Source of the DNA: Terrimonas sp.
GTDB taxonomy: Bacteria; Bacteroidota; Bacteroidia; Chitinophagales; Chitinophagaceae
Direction of reading: 5' to 3'
DNA: 48,981 bases
Assembly: GCF_003075435.1 (NCBI RefSeq)
Contig: NZ_QCZJ01000036.1
Coordinates: 1-48,981 of the forward strand
The notes beneath the pieces were generated by a model. That model did not search any database. It was not told the origin of the DNA and saw nothing but the letters and a program-made list of their open reading frames with translations. Both the position numbers and the translations under genes were made by a program. Shown piece by piece: positions 34,482 through 42,774 of the stretch (the first letter of the stretch is position 1; each line of letters begins with the position of its first letter).

Positions 34482-36869
34482 CTAATTTTTATCTTTTTTT
34501 CCAAACAGGCGTTTAAAAAAGCCTTTTTTCTTTTCGCCGGTTGAAGAATCAGTTTTCTTTTCTTCTTTTTTATTGCCCTGCGCTTCCATTTTTATCCTTT
34601 CTTCTTCTGAAGTAAGCTTGGATTCCGTAGGAACCCTTTCCCTTCCATCGCTAACAGGAACGTCAATATACTGGTTGGATTCGCTCTGTCCTGCATTCTC
34701 ACCTTCAACAAATGGAGTATCTGTTGCAGGTTCGCTCCAATCCTGTATCATTTCACTCTTGATGCTTGCCGGTACTACAAATCTTTGTTTCGGATCAATA
34801 CCCAGCGTTTTATCCTTATATATTTCCTGGAAAAAATAGGCCCATATAGGCATTGCCATCTGGGCGCCCTGTCCAACATAGTTGTTTGAAATACGCAATA
34901 TCGGGTCATCAGCTCCAACCCATACGCCACCTAATAATTGAGGAGTAAATCCCATAAACCAACCATCAGCGTTATTGTTGGTGGTGCCGGTTTTACCTGC
35001 TATTTCGCTTGTTATGTTATATGCGCTCCGCATAGATTTACCCGTACCGAAATCTACTACACCCTGCATCATCCTGGTCATAATATAAGCGTCAGCTTCG
35101 CTGATCACTTCTTTATGTGTTGTATTAAAAGCTTCCAGTACATTGCCGTTGCGATCTTCAATCCTGGAAATATAAATGGGATCAGTATGCATTCCTCCGC
35201 CAGGGTACATGCTATATACGCCTACCATTTCCAGCAGTGAAAGATCTGCGGCGCCAAGCGCAATAGAAGGGTAGGGAGGTATTTTACTTTGTATACCTGC
35301 CTGGTGCGCAAATTCAACCGTTCTGTTTACACCTATTTCATTCATTAATTTGGCAGCGGCAGTATTTATGGAAGCTGCAAGACAATAACTCAGCGGACGC
35401 GTTCCTGTATATTTTTTATCTGCAATTATCTTTCCGCCAAGATTGACCGGGTCGAGCGGAATAGGCGTTTCAGGCGTGTAACCGTTCATGATGGCAAGTG
35501 TATACAGAATAGGCTTAAATGTAGAGCCTACCTGTCTTTTGGTTGAATAGTTGGCATGATCATATTTATAAGTCTTGAAATCAATACCGCCAACCCATGC
35601 CCTCACTTCCCCGGTAAGCGGATCTGTTATCACAAAAGATGCCTGCAGCATCTGCTTGCAGTATTTAATAGAATCCAGTGGCGACATTACGGTATCCTTT
35701 TCCCGCTTGCTGTTCCATGCAAATACTTTCATTTGTGTTTTTTCATTAAATGCCTTCCGTATATCGGCTTCTTTAATGTCATCATCCTTCATCTTTTGCC
35801 AGCGATCGCTCGACTTCATAGCTTTTTCCAGAACAGCTTTACCATCTTTTGTTTTCCAAACACTGCCATCTTTAATATTTTTCTGGTTGTCAAAAACCTT
35901 TTGAAGATTTGGCATATGTCTCGCCACTGCCATCTCTGCATACAATTGCATACGGGGATCAATGGTTGTATAAATTTTTAACCCGTCTTTGTAAATATCA
36001 TACGGTTCACCGGTTTTTGGATTTTTATGTTCTTTGCACCATTTCCTCAGATCGTTGCGCAAAACATCAATAAAATAAGGAGCCAGGTTGGTGTTCTGCG
36101 TCATTTTTTCGTATTTCAGATCAATGATCGTAGTTTTTATTTTAGCAGCTTCGGCAGCAGTTATATAATTATTCCTCACCATCTGGTCTATTACGGTGTT
36201 TCTTCTGTCTAACGATTGTTTGGGGTTTGTTCTCGGGTTATAAGTACCTGTAGCTTTAAGCATCCCGATCAAAACGGCTGATTCCGCAACGCTCAACCTG
36301 TCGGGCTCTTTCTGAAAGAATGTTCTGGAGGCGTTCCTGATACCATATACATGATCACTGTATTCAACTGTATTAAGGTATAAAGCAATGATTTCTTCCT
36401 TGGTAAAATTTCTTTCCAGCTTAATGGCAACGATCATTTCTTTCAACTTCTCAATCATCCTGGAGAGTGTGTTTTTGCTGCCTTGCCCAAGCATGTTTTT
36501 TGCCAACTGTTGTGTAATGGTACTTGCACCACCTTCACTGCCAAAATAAAATACCGCCCTGGCAAGGCTTCGCCCGTCAATACCTGAATGCTTGTAAAAG
36601 CGCTCGTCTTCTGTGGCAACAAGCGCATTCAGCACATTAGGTGAAATATCTTTGTAGGGAACATTTGTTCTGTCGGTGATATAGTATTTCCCCATTAGTC
36701 TTCCATCCCTGGCAAGTACCTCTGAAGCCGATAATATGGATGGATTTTCCAGCTCAGAAAGTGAGGGTAATTTCCCAAATACACCCCAGCTTATCAGGAG
36801 GATAAATAGAATGCCACATCCCAGTCCTATAAAGAAAATTCTCCACAAATATTTTTTCGCTTTAGCCAT
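34482..36869 (-). CDS. mrcA: Bifunctional penicillin-binding protein 1A
   Basis: Class A PBP (795 residues) that polymerises and cross-links peptidoglycan at the inner membrane. An N-terminal anchor (about 9-30) precedes the GT51 transglycosylase with ATEDERFYKHSGID (catalytic Glu87) and GGASTITQQLAKNML. The transpeptidase has GSTFKP (Ser of SxxK at about 447), SIN (about 500) and KTGTT (about 626). The C-terminal tail is long and Lys-rich (EKKKGFFKRLFGKKDKN). Upstream, minus-strand TTG-N18-TATTTTTT could be a weak promoter. It is followed by ydcF-like; together with the sprE-like gene it forms an envelope cluster. Confidence 0.92.
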   Translation of the reverse strand: MAKAKKYLWRIFFIGLGCGILFILLISWGVFGKLPSLSELENPSILSASEVLARDGRLMGKYYITDRTNVPYKDISPNVLNALVATEDERFYKHSGIDGRSLARAVFYFGSEGGASTITQQLAKNMLGQGSKNTLSRMIEKLKEMIVAIKLERNFTKEEIIALYLNTVEYSDHVYGIRNASRTFFQKEPDRLSVAESAVLIGMLKATGTYNPRTNPKQSLDRRNTVIDQMVRNNYITAAEAAKIKTTIIDLKYEKMTQNTNLAPYFIDVLRNDLRKWCKEHKNPKTGEPYDIYKDGLKIYTTIDPRMQLYAEMAVARHMPNLQKVFDNQKNIKDGSVWKTKDGKAVLEKAMKSSDRWQKMKDDDIKEADIRKAFNEKTQMKVFAWNSKREKDTVMSPLDSIKYCKQMLQASFVITDPLTGEVRAWVGGIDFKTYKYDHANYSTKRQVGSTFKPILYTLAIMNGYTPETPIPLDPVNLGGKIIADKKYTGTRPLSYCLAASINTAAAKLMNEIGVNRTVEFAHQAGIQSKIPPYPSIALGAADLSLLEMVGVYSMYPGGGMHTDPIYISRIEDRNGNVLEAFNTTHKEVISEADAYIMTRMMQGVVDFGTGKSMRSAYNITSEIAGKTGTTNNNADGWFMGFTPQLLGGVWVGADDPILRISNNYVGQGAQMAMPIWAYFFQEIYKDKTLGIDPKQRFVVPASIKSEMIQDWSEPATDTPFVEGENAGQSESNQYIDVPVSDGRERVPTESKLTSEEERIKMEAQGNKKEEKKTDSSTGEKKKGFFKRLFGKKDKN

Positions 36870-36961
36870 AGCTGTAATTAATTATTAAAAAATATCAATT
36901 GTATATGTTTTGCAAATTTCATGCGCATATTTTAGAATTAATACCACGAATGCACGATTTT

Positions 36962-39900
36962 TTACTGTTGTCCGGGATAATTTGACTGCACAAAATTCTT
37001 ATAAATGTCAAGATTCTTATTTGTTCTTAAAACATCAAGATTTGCCGGTGAAATTATAGTTAAATAGTATTTGTCGGCAGCCAGCCAGGGCACAATCTGC
37101 GCACCCGCAACCTTTTTTGTTCTTTCAACATATTCGAGCGCTGCTGCGGCATCTGAAAAATCCGACATTAAAATAAGTTTGTTGTTATCGTCTAATGTTT
37201 CTATGCTCATTTCAACCGGTTGTGCCCTGTATGATTCCCGGTTATACCTGTTGAATGCATTTCTCACTTCGTTAACATATACCACGTCTACTTTATTGAG
37301 TACGACAGCAACAAAATGCGGTTCGGCGGGATTATAGGTGAACCCCGATTGCTTAACAACAGGTTTTTTAAGCATGGAAGAATCTATAGCAGGCCTTGCC
37401 GCGGTTGCTTTGGGCGCTGTTATATCGGTAGTTTTAGGTTCCGGCTTACGCTGGGCTACCTGTTCTTTACCAGGAGCTTTTAACTGAGGTTCCGGTTGTT
37501 TTTCAACAATCTGTTGTTCGGGCTTTTTTTCTTCGGGTAATATGACAGCATCTTCTTCGGCACGTTCAATATTTAAATCTGCAAGATATTTTTCAATAGA
37601 AGCACGACGTTTTAAAACATCAATAATATTTTCAGCTTTTTTAGCCATGCCCGATTCGGCGTTGATATTTATAAGATTTTTTAAAGCATTTATTGCAGAA
37701 CTGTCATCGCGTTGTTTAATGTAATAAATCGATTCAATATATAATAACTGCTGCGTCCAGTATACGTTGCCGAATAAACTGTCAGCCTTGATCTTTTCAA
37801 TCACAGCCTGTTCAAAATTTCCTTCAAGGAACAGGTTATATATCCTTTCGTAATTTTTAGTGGCATCGGTTTGCAGCTTATTAATGCTCTCCAGCGCAGC
37901 TTTAGGGTCATCAATAAACCGCAGGTATTTGCTTTGCTTGTTATGCTGCGTCAGTAATTCCCTGTATTGTTTTGCTTTAACCGGAAGATTTAATTTAGTG
38001 TAACAGTAATTCAGGTTGAACAGCGCTTCCTCCAGGTTGGGTGTATTGGGAAAGCGGTTCAGCAACTCTTCGTATTTCTTTACCGCTTCTCCGTAATCTT
38101 CAAATTTGTCTTTAAATGTATTACCGAGAAAGAACAGTGCTGATTCAACAGAATCGTTAGATGCAGTTAATGCCTCAGGCGTAAGCGGAACTGTTTTTAA
38201 TAATCCTTCATAACTGATGTCGGTTAGTTGTTCTTCTTTCTGGTCGAGCGGTACCCGGCTTGCACCTGGATTGATATTGGGCGATTTTGACCGGGCTGAA
38301 ACATCGGTAATGCGTCTCCAGTTATCAACATTTGGCCTGGTGCCCCATGTACTTCTGAATGTTGAAAACCCCTTTGATTTTAAGGAGTTGTTATAAAAAT
38401 ACCAATCTCCTTTTCCGTTAGCTGCAAACATGTCACCGGCGCCTTTATTGGCATAGGGGTTATTAGAGCTGAAACTGCCCGAAGAATCGGTTTCTTTCAG
38501 TCCTCTTTCTTTACGTAGCCGTTTTGCCGCCGCTTTCAGGAATTTTTCTCTTTCAGCCTCAGGCATGGCCGCAATTTTTTGGAGGCTGTCCTGTGTAGAT
38601 ATCGTCTTCAGTCTTGAAATTACTTCAGCTAGAGCCGCCTTTCTCTGCCCGATTTCTTCAGGATTTTTAATAAGCGGGCTGCCTGCATCAAGGCTGTCAT
38701 AGGCCTTTGCGGCAAGTTCATATTGTTTATGGTCAAAAGCAAGATTTCCGAGGTAGAGGTATGAACGGTTTTTTTGTGTCAGGTCTTCCTGATTATAGGT
38801 TACACTTTTCAGGAGCCAGGTTTTTGCTCCATCAAAATTATCGCGCTCCATTTCCATTTGGGCTGCCATATAATAAATGATGCTGCGGTAATTATAATAC
38901 CTGTCACGCCTGGCCATTTTCAGCAGTTCCTGAATATTATCTTCAATAACTTTTTTGTCATCATCTCCATGTGCCAGCTTAATTTGATTGAGCCTTGCAT
39001 ATACCATCATTACCGGATCAATGGCGTGTTTTATGCTAAGATCGAAATATTTATTTGCTTCTGTTTTGTTTTTGCTGAGGGCGAATAATTGCCCGATGAG
39101 GTACTCCCATCTTGCCTTTTCAGCCATATTTTCCGCATTGCTTAATGCAGGTATAAGATGATGTGCTGCACTATCCCACATGCTTTGCTTATAAAAAAAG
39201 TACGCCTGCATTTCTTCAAATGAAGGCTTTAACCTTTCAGGAAAGATCTCATCTCTTTTTAATGTCTGGATTAAGCCAGATGCATGTCCGAATGCGCTGT
39301 CTTCTATAAAAGTTCTGACCAGCCACACCAATGCATCATTGCGCCTTGGGGGTTCGCTAAATACTTTTTGAACAACACCTTTTCTTTCTTTGGTAGAGAT
39401 GTTATATACATTCCCCTCATCATTCAGGTTGCTGCCTACAAATTTCTTAAATCCCAGCTCTTCCGGTTTCTTAGGTTGAAAATAATAATTGAGATACTGA
39501 AAGGTGATGCCTGCGGAGTCCATCTGGTCTTTAAAAAAATATGCTTTGCCCATTAAAAAATACATATCATCAATCCACTCGTTTCTTAAATCGTGCAGCA
39601 GAATAGCGGCATTGCACTTTTGCAACACTGAGTCCAGCTCGGTTTTTTGGGCAGCGGTAGCTTCTAAAGTATAATTATAAAACGGCAATAGTTCTGTATA
39701 GTCATCCCTGAAAGCCTGCTTGGCTCCTGTAATAACATCATTTAACTTGATCTCACCGTTAAAAAAGAAATTGTAATGTGTGCTCATCCCCTGCATCAGC
39801 CTGCGTGGAATGGTATACTTTGTAGTAAAGGTTTTATCCGAACCTAATATACGTTTCTCATATTTCTCGGGTTTTTTTACATCCAGTGTAGCATCTTTTT

Positions 39901-39979
39901 GTGCTATTGCAGATGAAATAAAACCACAACAAAATAAAAAGAGAACCAATGTCGTTAAAGCTTTTTTACGATAGGACAT
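36962..39979 (-). CDS. sprE: SprE/PorW-like TPR protein of type IX secretion and gliding
   Basis: Exported protein of 1005 residues with a signal peptide (LVLFLFCCGFISSAIAQ) and long arrays of tetratricopeptide-like helices (about 60-330, 350-480, 640-800). The start of the mature region (MQGMSTHYNFFFNGEIKLNDVITGAKQ, DDYTELLPFYNYT) matches the TPR lipoproteins named SprE in Flavobacterium and PorW in Porphyromonas, which link outer-membrane PorV-type and motor components. A Pro/Lys/Gln-rich linker (about 815-880) leads to a C-terminal domain repeating 'VxxVRNAFNRYNRE...LIL' and 'YYLTIISPANLDVLR'. SprE in other species is about 870 residues, so this one is slightly long. The other T9SS genes are not in the window. 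Confidence 0.75.
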   Translation of the reverse strand: MSYRKKALTTLVLFLFCCGFISSAIAQKDATLDVKKPEKYEKRILGSDKTFTTKYTIPRRLMQGMSTHYNFFFNGEIKLNDVITGAKQAFRDDYTELLPFYNYTLEATAAQKTELDSVLQKCNAAILLHDLRNEWIDDMYFLMGKAYFFKDQMDSAGITFQYLNYYFQPKKPEELGFKKFVGSNLNDEGNVYNISTKERKGVVQKVFSEPPRRNDALVWLVRTFIEDSAFGHASGLIQTLKRDEIFPERLKPSFEEMQAYFFYKQSMWDSAAHHLIPALSNAENMAEKARWEYLIGQLFALSKNKTEANKYFDLSIKHAIDPVMMVYARLNQIKLAHGDDDKKVIEDNIQELLKMARRDRYYNYRSIIYYMAAQMEMERDNFDGAKTWLLKSVTYNQEDLTQKNRSYLYLGNLAFDHKQYELAAKAYDSLDAGSPLIKNPEEIGQRKAALAEVISRLKTISTQDSLQKIAAMPEAEREKFLKAAAKRLRKERGLKETDSSGSFSSNNPYANKGAGDMFAANGKGDWYFYNNSLKSKGFSTFRSTWGTRPNVDNWRRITDVSARSKSPNINPGASRVPLDQKEEQLTDISYEGLLKTVPLTPEALTASNDSVESALFFLGNTFKDKFEDYGEAVKKYEELLNRFPNTPNLEEALFNLNYCYTKLNLPVKAKQYRELLTQHNKQSKYLRFIDDPKAALESINKLQTDATKNYERIYNLFLEGNFEQAVIEKIKADSLFGNVYWTQQLLYIESIYYIKQRDDSSAINALKNLININAESGMAKKAENIIDVLKRRASIEKYLADLNIERAEEDAVILPEEKKPEQQIVEKQPEPQLKAPGKEQVAQRKPEPKTTDITAPKATAARPAIDSSMLKKPVVKQSGFTYNPAEPHFVAVVLNKVDVVYVNEVRNAFNRYNRESYRAQPVEMSIETLDDNNKLILMSDFSDAAAALEYVERTKKVAGAQIVPWLAADKYYLTIISPANLDVLRTNKNLDIYKNFVQSNYPGQQ

Positions 39980-40017
39980 GAAGTTGTAGTTCGGTAGTAT
40001 AATAAACTAATTTTCAG

Positions 40018-40047
40018 CGAAATTATTTCAATTGTACATTTTTTCAA
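40018..40047 (-). promoter_or_regulatory. Promoter of the sprE-like gene
   Basis: On the minus strand, TTG (40047-40045), a 19-bp spacer, then TAATTTCG (40025-40018), about 39 bp before the ATG. The -7 box differs from TAnnTTTG at one base, in the same way as the kinase promoter at 28677. The region also lies between divergent genes. Confidence 0.5.
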
Positions 40048-40102
40048 GTATAAGTTCTTACAACTTGGTCAAAGTGGTTATTTTTAACAGAAATAACTGA
40101 TA

Positions 40103-40504
40103 ATGGCAAAAATATTCGACGCAGACGCAACGCTTCAACGGCTCAGGAACAGGTACAGAATGGTGATTATGAATGATGATACCTATGAAGAGGTTGTTAC
40201 GCTGAGGCTTTCGAGATTGAGCGTATATATTACTTTGTGCACAATTTTTGTGTTACTGGTGGGTTTAACCGTTGCTTTGCTGGTATTTACGCCGCTGAGG
40301 TATTATGTGCCGGGTTATGGAAGCGGATCGGAGCGAAGGGAGCTGATAACATTGAAAATGCAGGTTGATTCGTTACAGCAGGAAATGAAATACAGAGATA
40401 AATACTTTGAGAATATTCAAAATGTATTAAAAGGAAATACTACAGCTATTATTACAGATACAACCCTGTTAACCATACCTAAGGAAGATAAAACCGAAGA
40501 TTAA
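40103..40504 (+). CDS. Membrane stub of a Bacteroidota M23-peptidase-type protein, lacking the peptidase domain
   Basis: 133 residues. The N-terminus (RLRNRYRMVIMNDDTYEEVVTLRLSRLSVYIT) and the helix with TPLRYYVPGYGSGSERRELITLKMQVDSLQQEM match the anchor and coiled-coil start of Bacteroidota M23/LytM endopeptidases of about 280-300 residues. The sequence stops at about residue 133, after a short coiled coil and a Thr/Asp-rich tail, with no HxxxD or HxH zinc motif. It may be a genuine short variant or a truncated gene. It sits 20 bp before bactofilin, the usual neighbour of these peptidases. Confidence 0.7.
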   Translation: MAKIFDADATLQRLRNRYRMVIMNDDTYEEVVTLRLSRLSVYITLCTIFVLLVGLTVALLVFTPLRYYVPGYGSGSERRELITLKMQVDSLQQEMKYRDKYFENIQNVLKGNTTAIITDTTLLTIPKEDKTED

Positions 40505-40524
40505 TTCACTAAAAACCAATAACT

Positions 40525-40944
40525 ATGTTTTCATCAAAATCCAGGTCTGACATTGAAATTAACCCATCTTCCTCAAGCACAAGCCTTATTGGTGCGGGTA
40601 CAATAATTAAAGGTGATATTATAAGTAATGGTGATATCCGGATTGATGGTACGCTTAAAGGTAATATTTCAGGCTCGGCAAAGGTGTTGATTGGTGCTGA
40701 AGGTGTGATTGAAGGAGATGTGGAAGGCCAGCAAGCCGATATTCTGGGTAAAGTAAGCGGTAAAATCCTGATCAAAGATCTGTTAAACCTTAGGGGTAAG
40801 GCAATTATTAAAGGTAATATCAGTGCCGGTAAACTGCAGGTTGAACCTACGGTTACTTTTAAAGGTCAGTGTCATGTTGGAGAAGGTACTGTTGCTGATG
40901 TTGTGGAAATGAAAGAAGAAGAGCCTATAGCTAAAGCAAAATAG
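40525..40944 (+). CDS. bacA: Bactofilin
   Basis: Cytoskeletal polymer protein, 139 residues. The DUF583 beta-helix core is clear: LIGAGTIIKGDIISNGDIRIDGTLKGNI, SAKVLIGAEGVIEGDVEGQQADILGKVSGKI, and LNLRGKAIIKGNISAGKLQVEPTVTFKG. Hydrophilic tails flank the core. Bactofilins form nucleotide-independent filaments at the membrane and often work with LytM endopeptidases that shape the cell wall. It is co-directional with and 20 bp behind the M23-type stub, and is followed by a strong terminator. Confidence 0.93.
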   Translation: MFSSKSRSDIEINPSSSSTSLIGAGTIIKGDIISNGDIRIDGTLKGNISGSAKVLIGAEGVIEGDVEGQQADILGKVSGKILIKDLLNLRGKAIIKGNISAGKLQVEPTVTFKGQCHVGEGTVADVVEMKEEEPIAKAK

Positions 40945-40991
40945 CAGGTTGTTTTTTAACCAACTTAAACAGGAAAATTTTCTTTTCTAAG

Positions 40992-41036
40992 AAAATCCCT
41001 GCATAATAACCAATTATGCAGGGATTTTTGTTTTTT
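40992..41036 (+). terminator. Strong terminator after bactofilin
   Basis: AAAATCCCTGCATAAT (40992-41007) pairs perfectly with ATTATGCAGGGATTTT (41013-41028) across a 5-nt loop, followed by TGTTTTTT. A 16-bp stem plus T-run is the strongest terminator in the window. Confidence 0.85.
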
Positions 41037-41141
41037 GATCGCACTAACTTCAACCAGCCTGTAAATATGCACAAAGAAAATCGCTCCTAATCTTCTGAAT
41101 TGTATCTTGTTCAATATTTTTATTCAAATTTTGCAGCAGCA

Positions 41142-42338
41142 ATGAAAAAAATACTTTTGTTATTTGCTTTTACACAAACATTTGTAAATCTTTACCCGCA
41201 ACAATCACAGATTGAGCAAACAGCCACTACAATTTTATATAAAAGAATTTTAAACGATAGTGATCAATTCCCGGAACTGTTATTGAATAATGTAGCCTGT
41301 AATTTTACGGCGCAGGGATTGGTTATTACAGGAAAGCAGCAGATCATCCGGTTGAATAAATATTATGCCCTGGCAGAAAGACTGGTGCGTTACCATGCTC
41401 GTTTTTCTGCAACTACCAAAGCTGTATTTCAAAGTAGTACAGGAGATTTTAAAGTGGTAATAGATGTTCCCGGGCAAACGGTTGCTATAGAAACCAATCC
41501 TGCTATATGGAAACGGGTGAGGATCGACCCTGCGAATGAATATATAGTGGAAATACAGCGCCATTACCAGCAATCCAAAGTTATTATTGCAGATCTGGTT
41601 ACCGGTGAAGAACAGGAAGTGGTAATAAACGGCAACGGTGCAGGTGGCGTTGGTGAAGGTGCATATAACAATGAGCATGGTATAGTACATCAATGGGATT
41701 ATTACTGTTTCGGGCTTTTGGACGGCGATGCATTAACCATAAGGCAGATATGTGTGCAGGCAATGGAGAGCGGGCTTACTTTATTGATATATGGAGACTC
41801 CATTACCCAGCCCGAAGGATATTTTCCGGCTAAGGATTTTTCGTTATCGTGGACGCAACTTATCATGCAGCATGTAAAGGGGAGGTCGATATCGAGTGGA
41901 CGTGGTGGCTGCACCATTAAGGAAGTGCTTGAACGTATTAAGAATGAGTTGCCTTATATAAAGGCAAAATATGTAATGGTTACCATAGGTACCAATGGTG
42001 GCAATACAGAGCAAAACCTGGGCGAGCTGATTGAATATATTCAGGCAAACGGAGCCATACCAATCCTCAATAATATACCGGCTAATGAACATGCAACACA
42101 GCGGGAAGCTAATATGCTGATTGAAAAAGTTAGAAAAAAATACGGTATTAATGGTTGCAGGTTTGATATTGCTACCTCCTTAAACCGTGATGGTAAGGAA
42201 GTAGACAAAACTACGATGTGGCACGAAGACTATACCCGCATCAATAACTGGGGACATTATTATCACCACCCCAATGTAAAAGGTTCACGCCTGATGTACC
42301 TGCAAACCCTGATTGATATACCGGAGATATATGAATAA
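41142..42338 (+). CDS. Secreted SGNH/GDSL hydrolase
   Basis: Exported esterase-like enzyme. ATG 41142 (398 residues) gives a signal peptide (KKILLLFAFTQTFVNLYPQ); the longer TTG frame from 41100 would hide it. An N-terminal beta domain precedes the SGNH fold with all four blocks: YGDSIT (Ser at about 219), SSGRGG (Gly), IGTNGGN (Asn) and HHPNVKGSR (His). Substrates of this type range from lipids to acetylated sugars; none can be assigned here. A hairpin with a T-rich tail follows at 42357. Confidence 0.78.
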   Translation: MKKILLLFAFTQTFVNLYPQQSQIEQTATTILYKRILNDSDQFPELLLNNVACNFTAQGLVITGKQQIIRLNKYYALAERLVRYHARFSATTKAVFQSSTGDFKVVIDVPGQTVAIETNPAIWKRVRIDPANEYIVEIQRHYQQSKVIIADLVTGEEQEVVINGNGAGGVGEGAYNNEHGIVHQWDYYCFGLLDGDALTIRQICVQAMESGLTLLIYGDSITQPEGYFPAKDFSLSWTQLIMQHVKGRSISSGRGGCTIKEVLERIKNELPYIKAKYVMVTIGTNGGNTEQNLGELIEYIQANGAIPILNNIPANEHATQREANMLIEKVRKKYGINGCRFDIATSLNRDGKEVDKTTMWHEDYTRINNWGHYYHHPNVKGSRLMYLQTLIDIPEIYE

Positions 42339-42356
42339 AGAATACAGAAAAAATAA

Positions 42357-42396
42357 AAAGTGAGTGGTGATTATATTTTCACCGCCCACTTTTATA
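42357..42396 (+). terminator. Probable terminator after the SGNH hydrolase
   Basis: AAAGTGAGTGGTG (42357-42369) pairs with CACCGCCCACTTT (42380-42392), 11 of 13 positions plus G-U pairs, with a 10-nt AT loop, followed by TATAC. The T-run is short. Confidence 0.5.
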
Positions 42397-42420
42397 CAAA
42401 CTATGATATAGTTACTAAAT

Positions 42421-42748
42421 AGGGCTTGCTGTTTAACTCCCGGCATTTATTTTTTTAAGTTTTTACCAGTAACCGGGTTAGCCGCCTCTTTTTGTATGGT
42501 TTCGCCGAAGGCAAAATTGAAAAAATGCGAAACATATTTTTTCAAAAGACAAAAAGCAGCGGCGTTCTGGTTACGCAGCCCGCCGGCTGTGGAGGCAAAA
42601 AAGGTTCGTAAAATTTAATTATGGCGAAACAGCTGCATGGTTTTTGAAAAATTTGATTCAAAACCCTTGCAGCAATTTAATAACCAAAGTATGAATATAC
42701 AATGATCTTTATCAGAATATCACCAAATGGAGTTAAACAGCAAGCCCT
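42421..42748. mobile_element. MITE: 328-bp element with 20-bp TIRs and AAAT target duplication
   Basis: AGGGCTTGCTGTTTAACTCC (42421-42440) is repeated exactly in inverse as GGAGTTAAACAGCAAGCCCT (42729-42748). AAAT flanks both sides (42417-42420 and 42749-42752), as expected for a 4-bp target duplication. There is no transposase inside. A minus-strand open segment reads FCLLKKYVSHFFNFAFGE, then TIQKEAANPVTGKNLKK and stop, but lacks a start codon. The element probably moves with the help of a full-length relative elsewhere. It sits between two convergent genes. Confidence 0.85.
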
Positions 42749-42774
42749 AAATACAGGTAACTGAATTATTCATA

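Noticed and set aside
42421-42748. Minus-strand ORF inside the MITE as a real gene
   Set aside because: No ATG, GTG or TTG start with a signal is present in the frame and an upstream stop leaves only ATT; it is more likely a relic.
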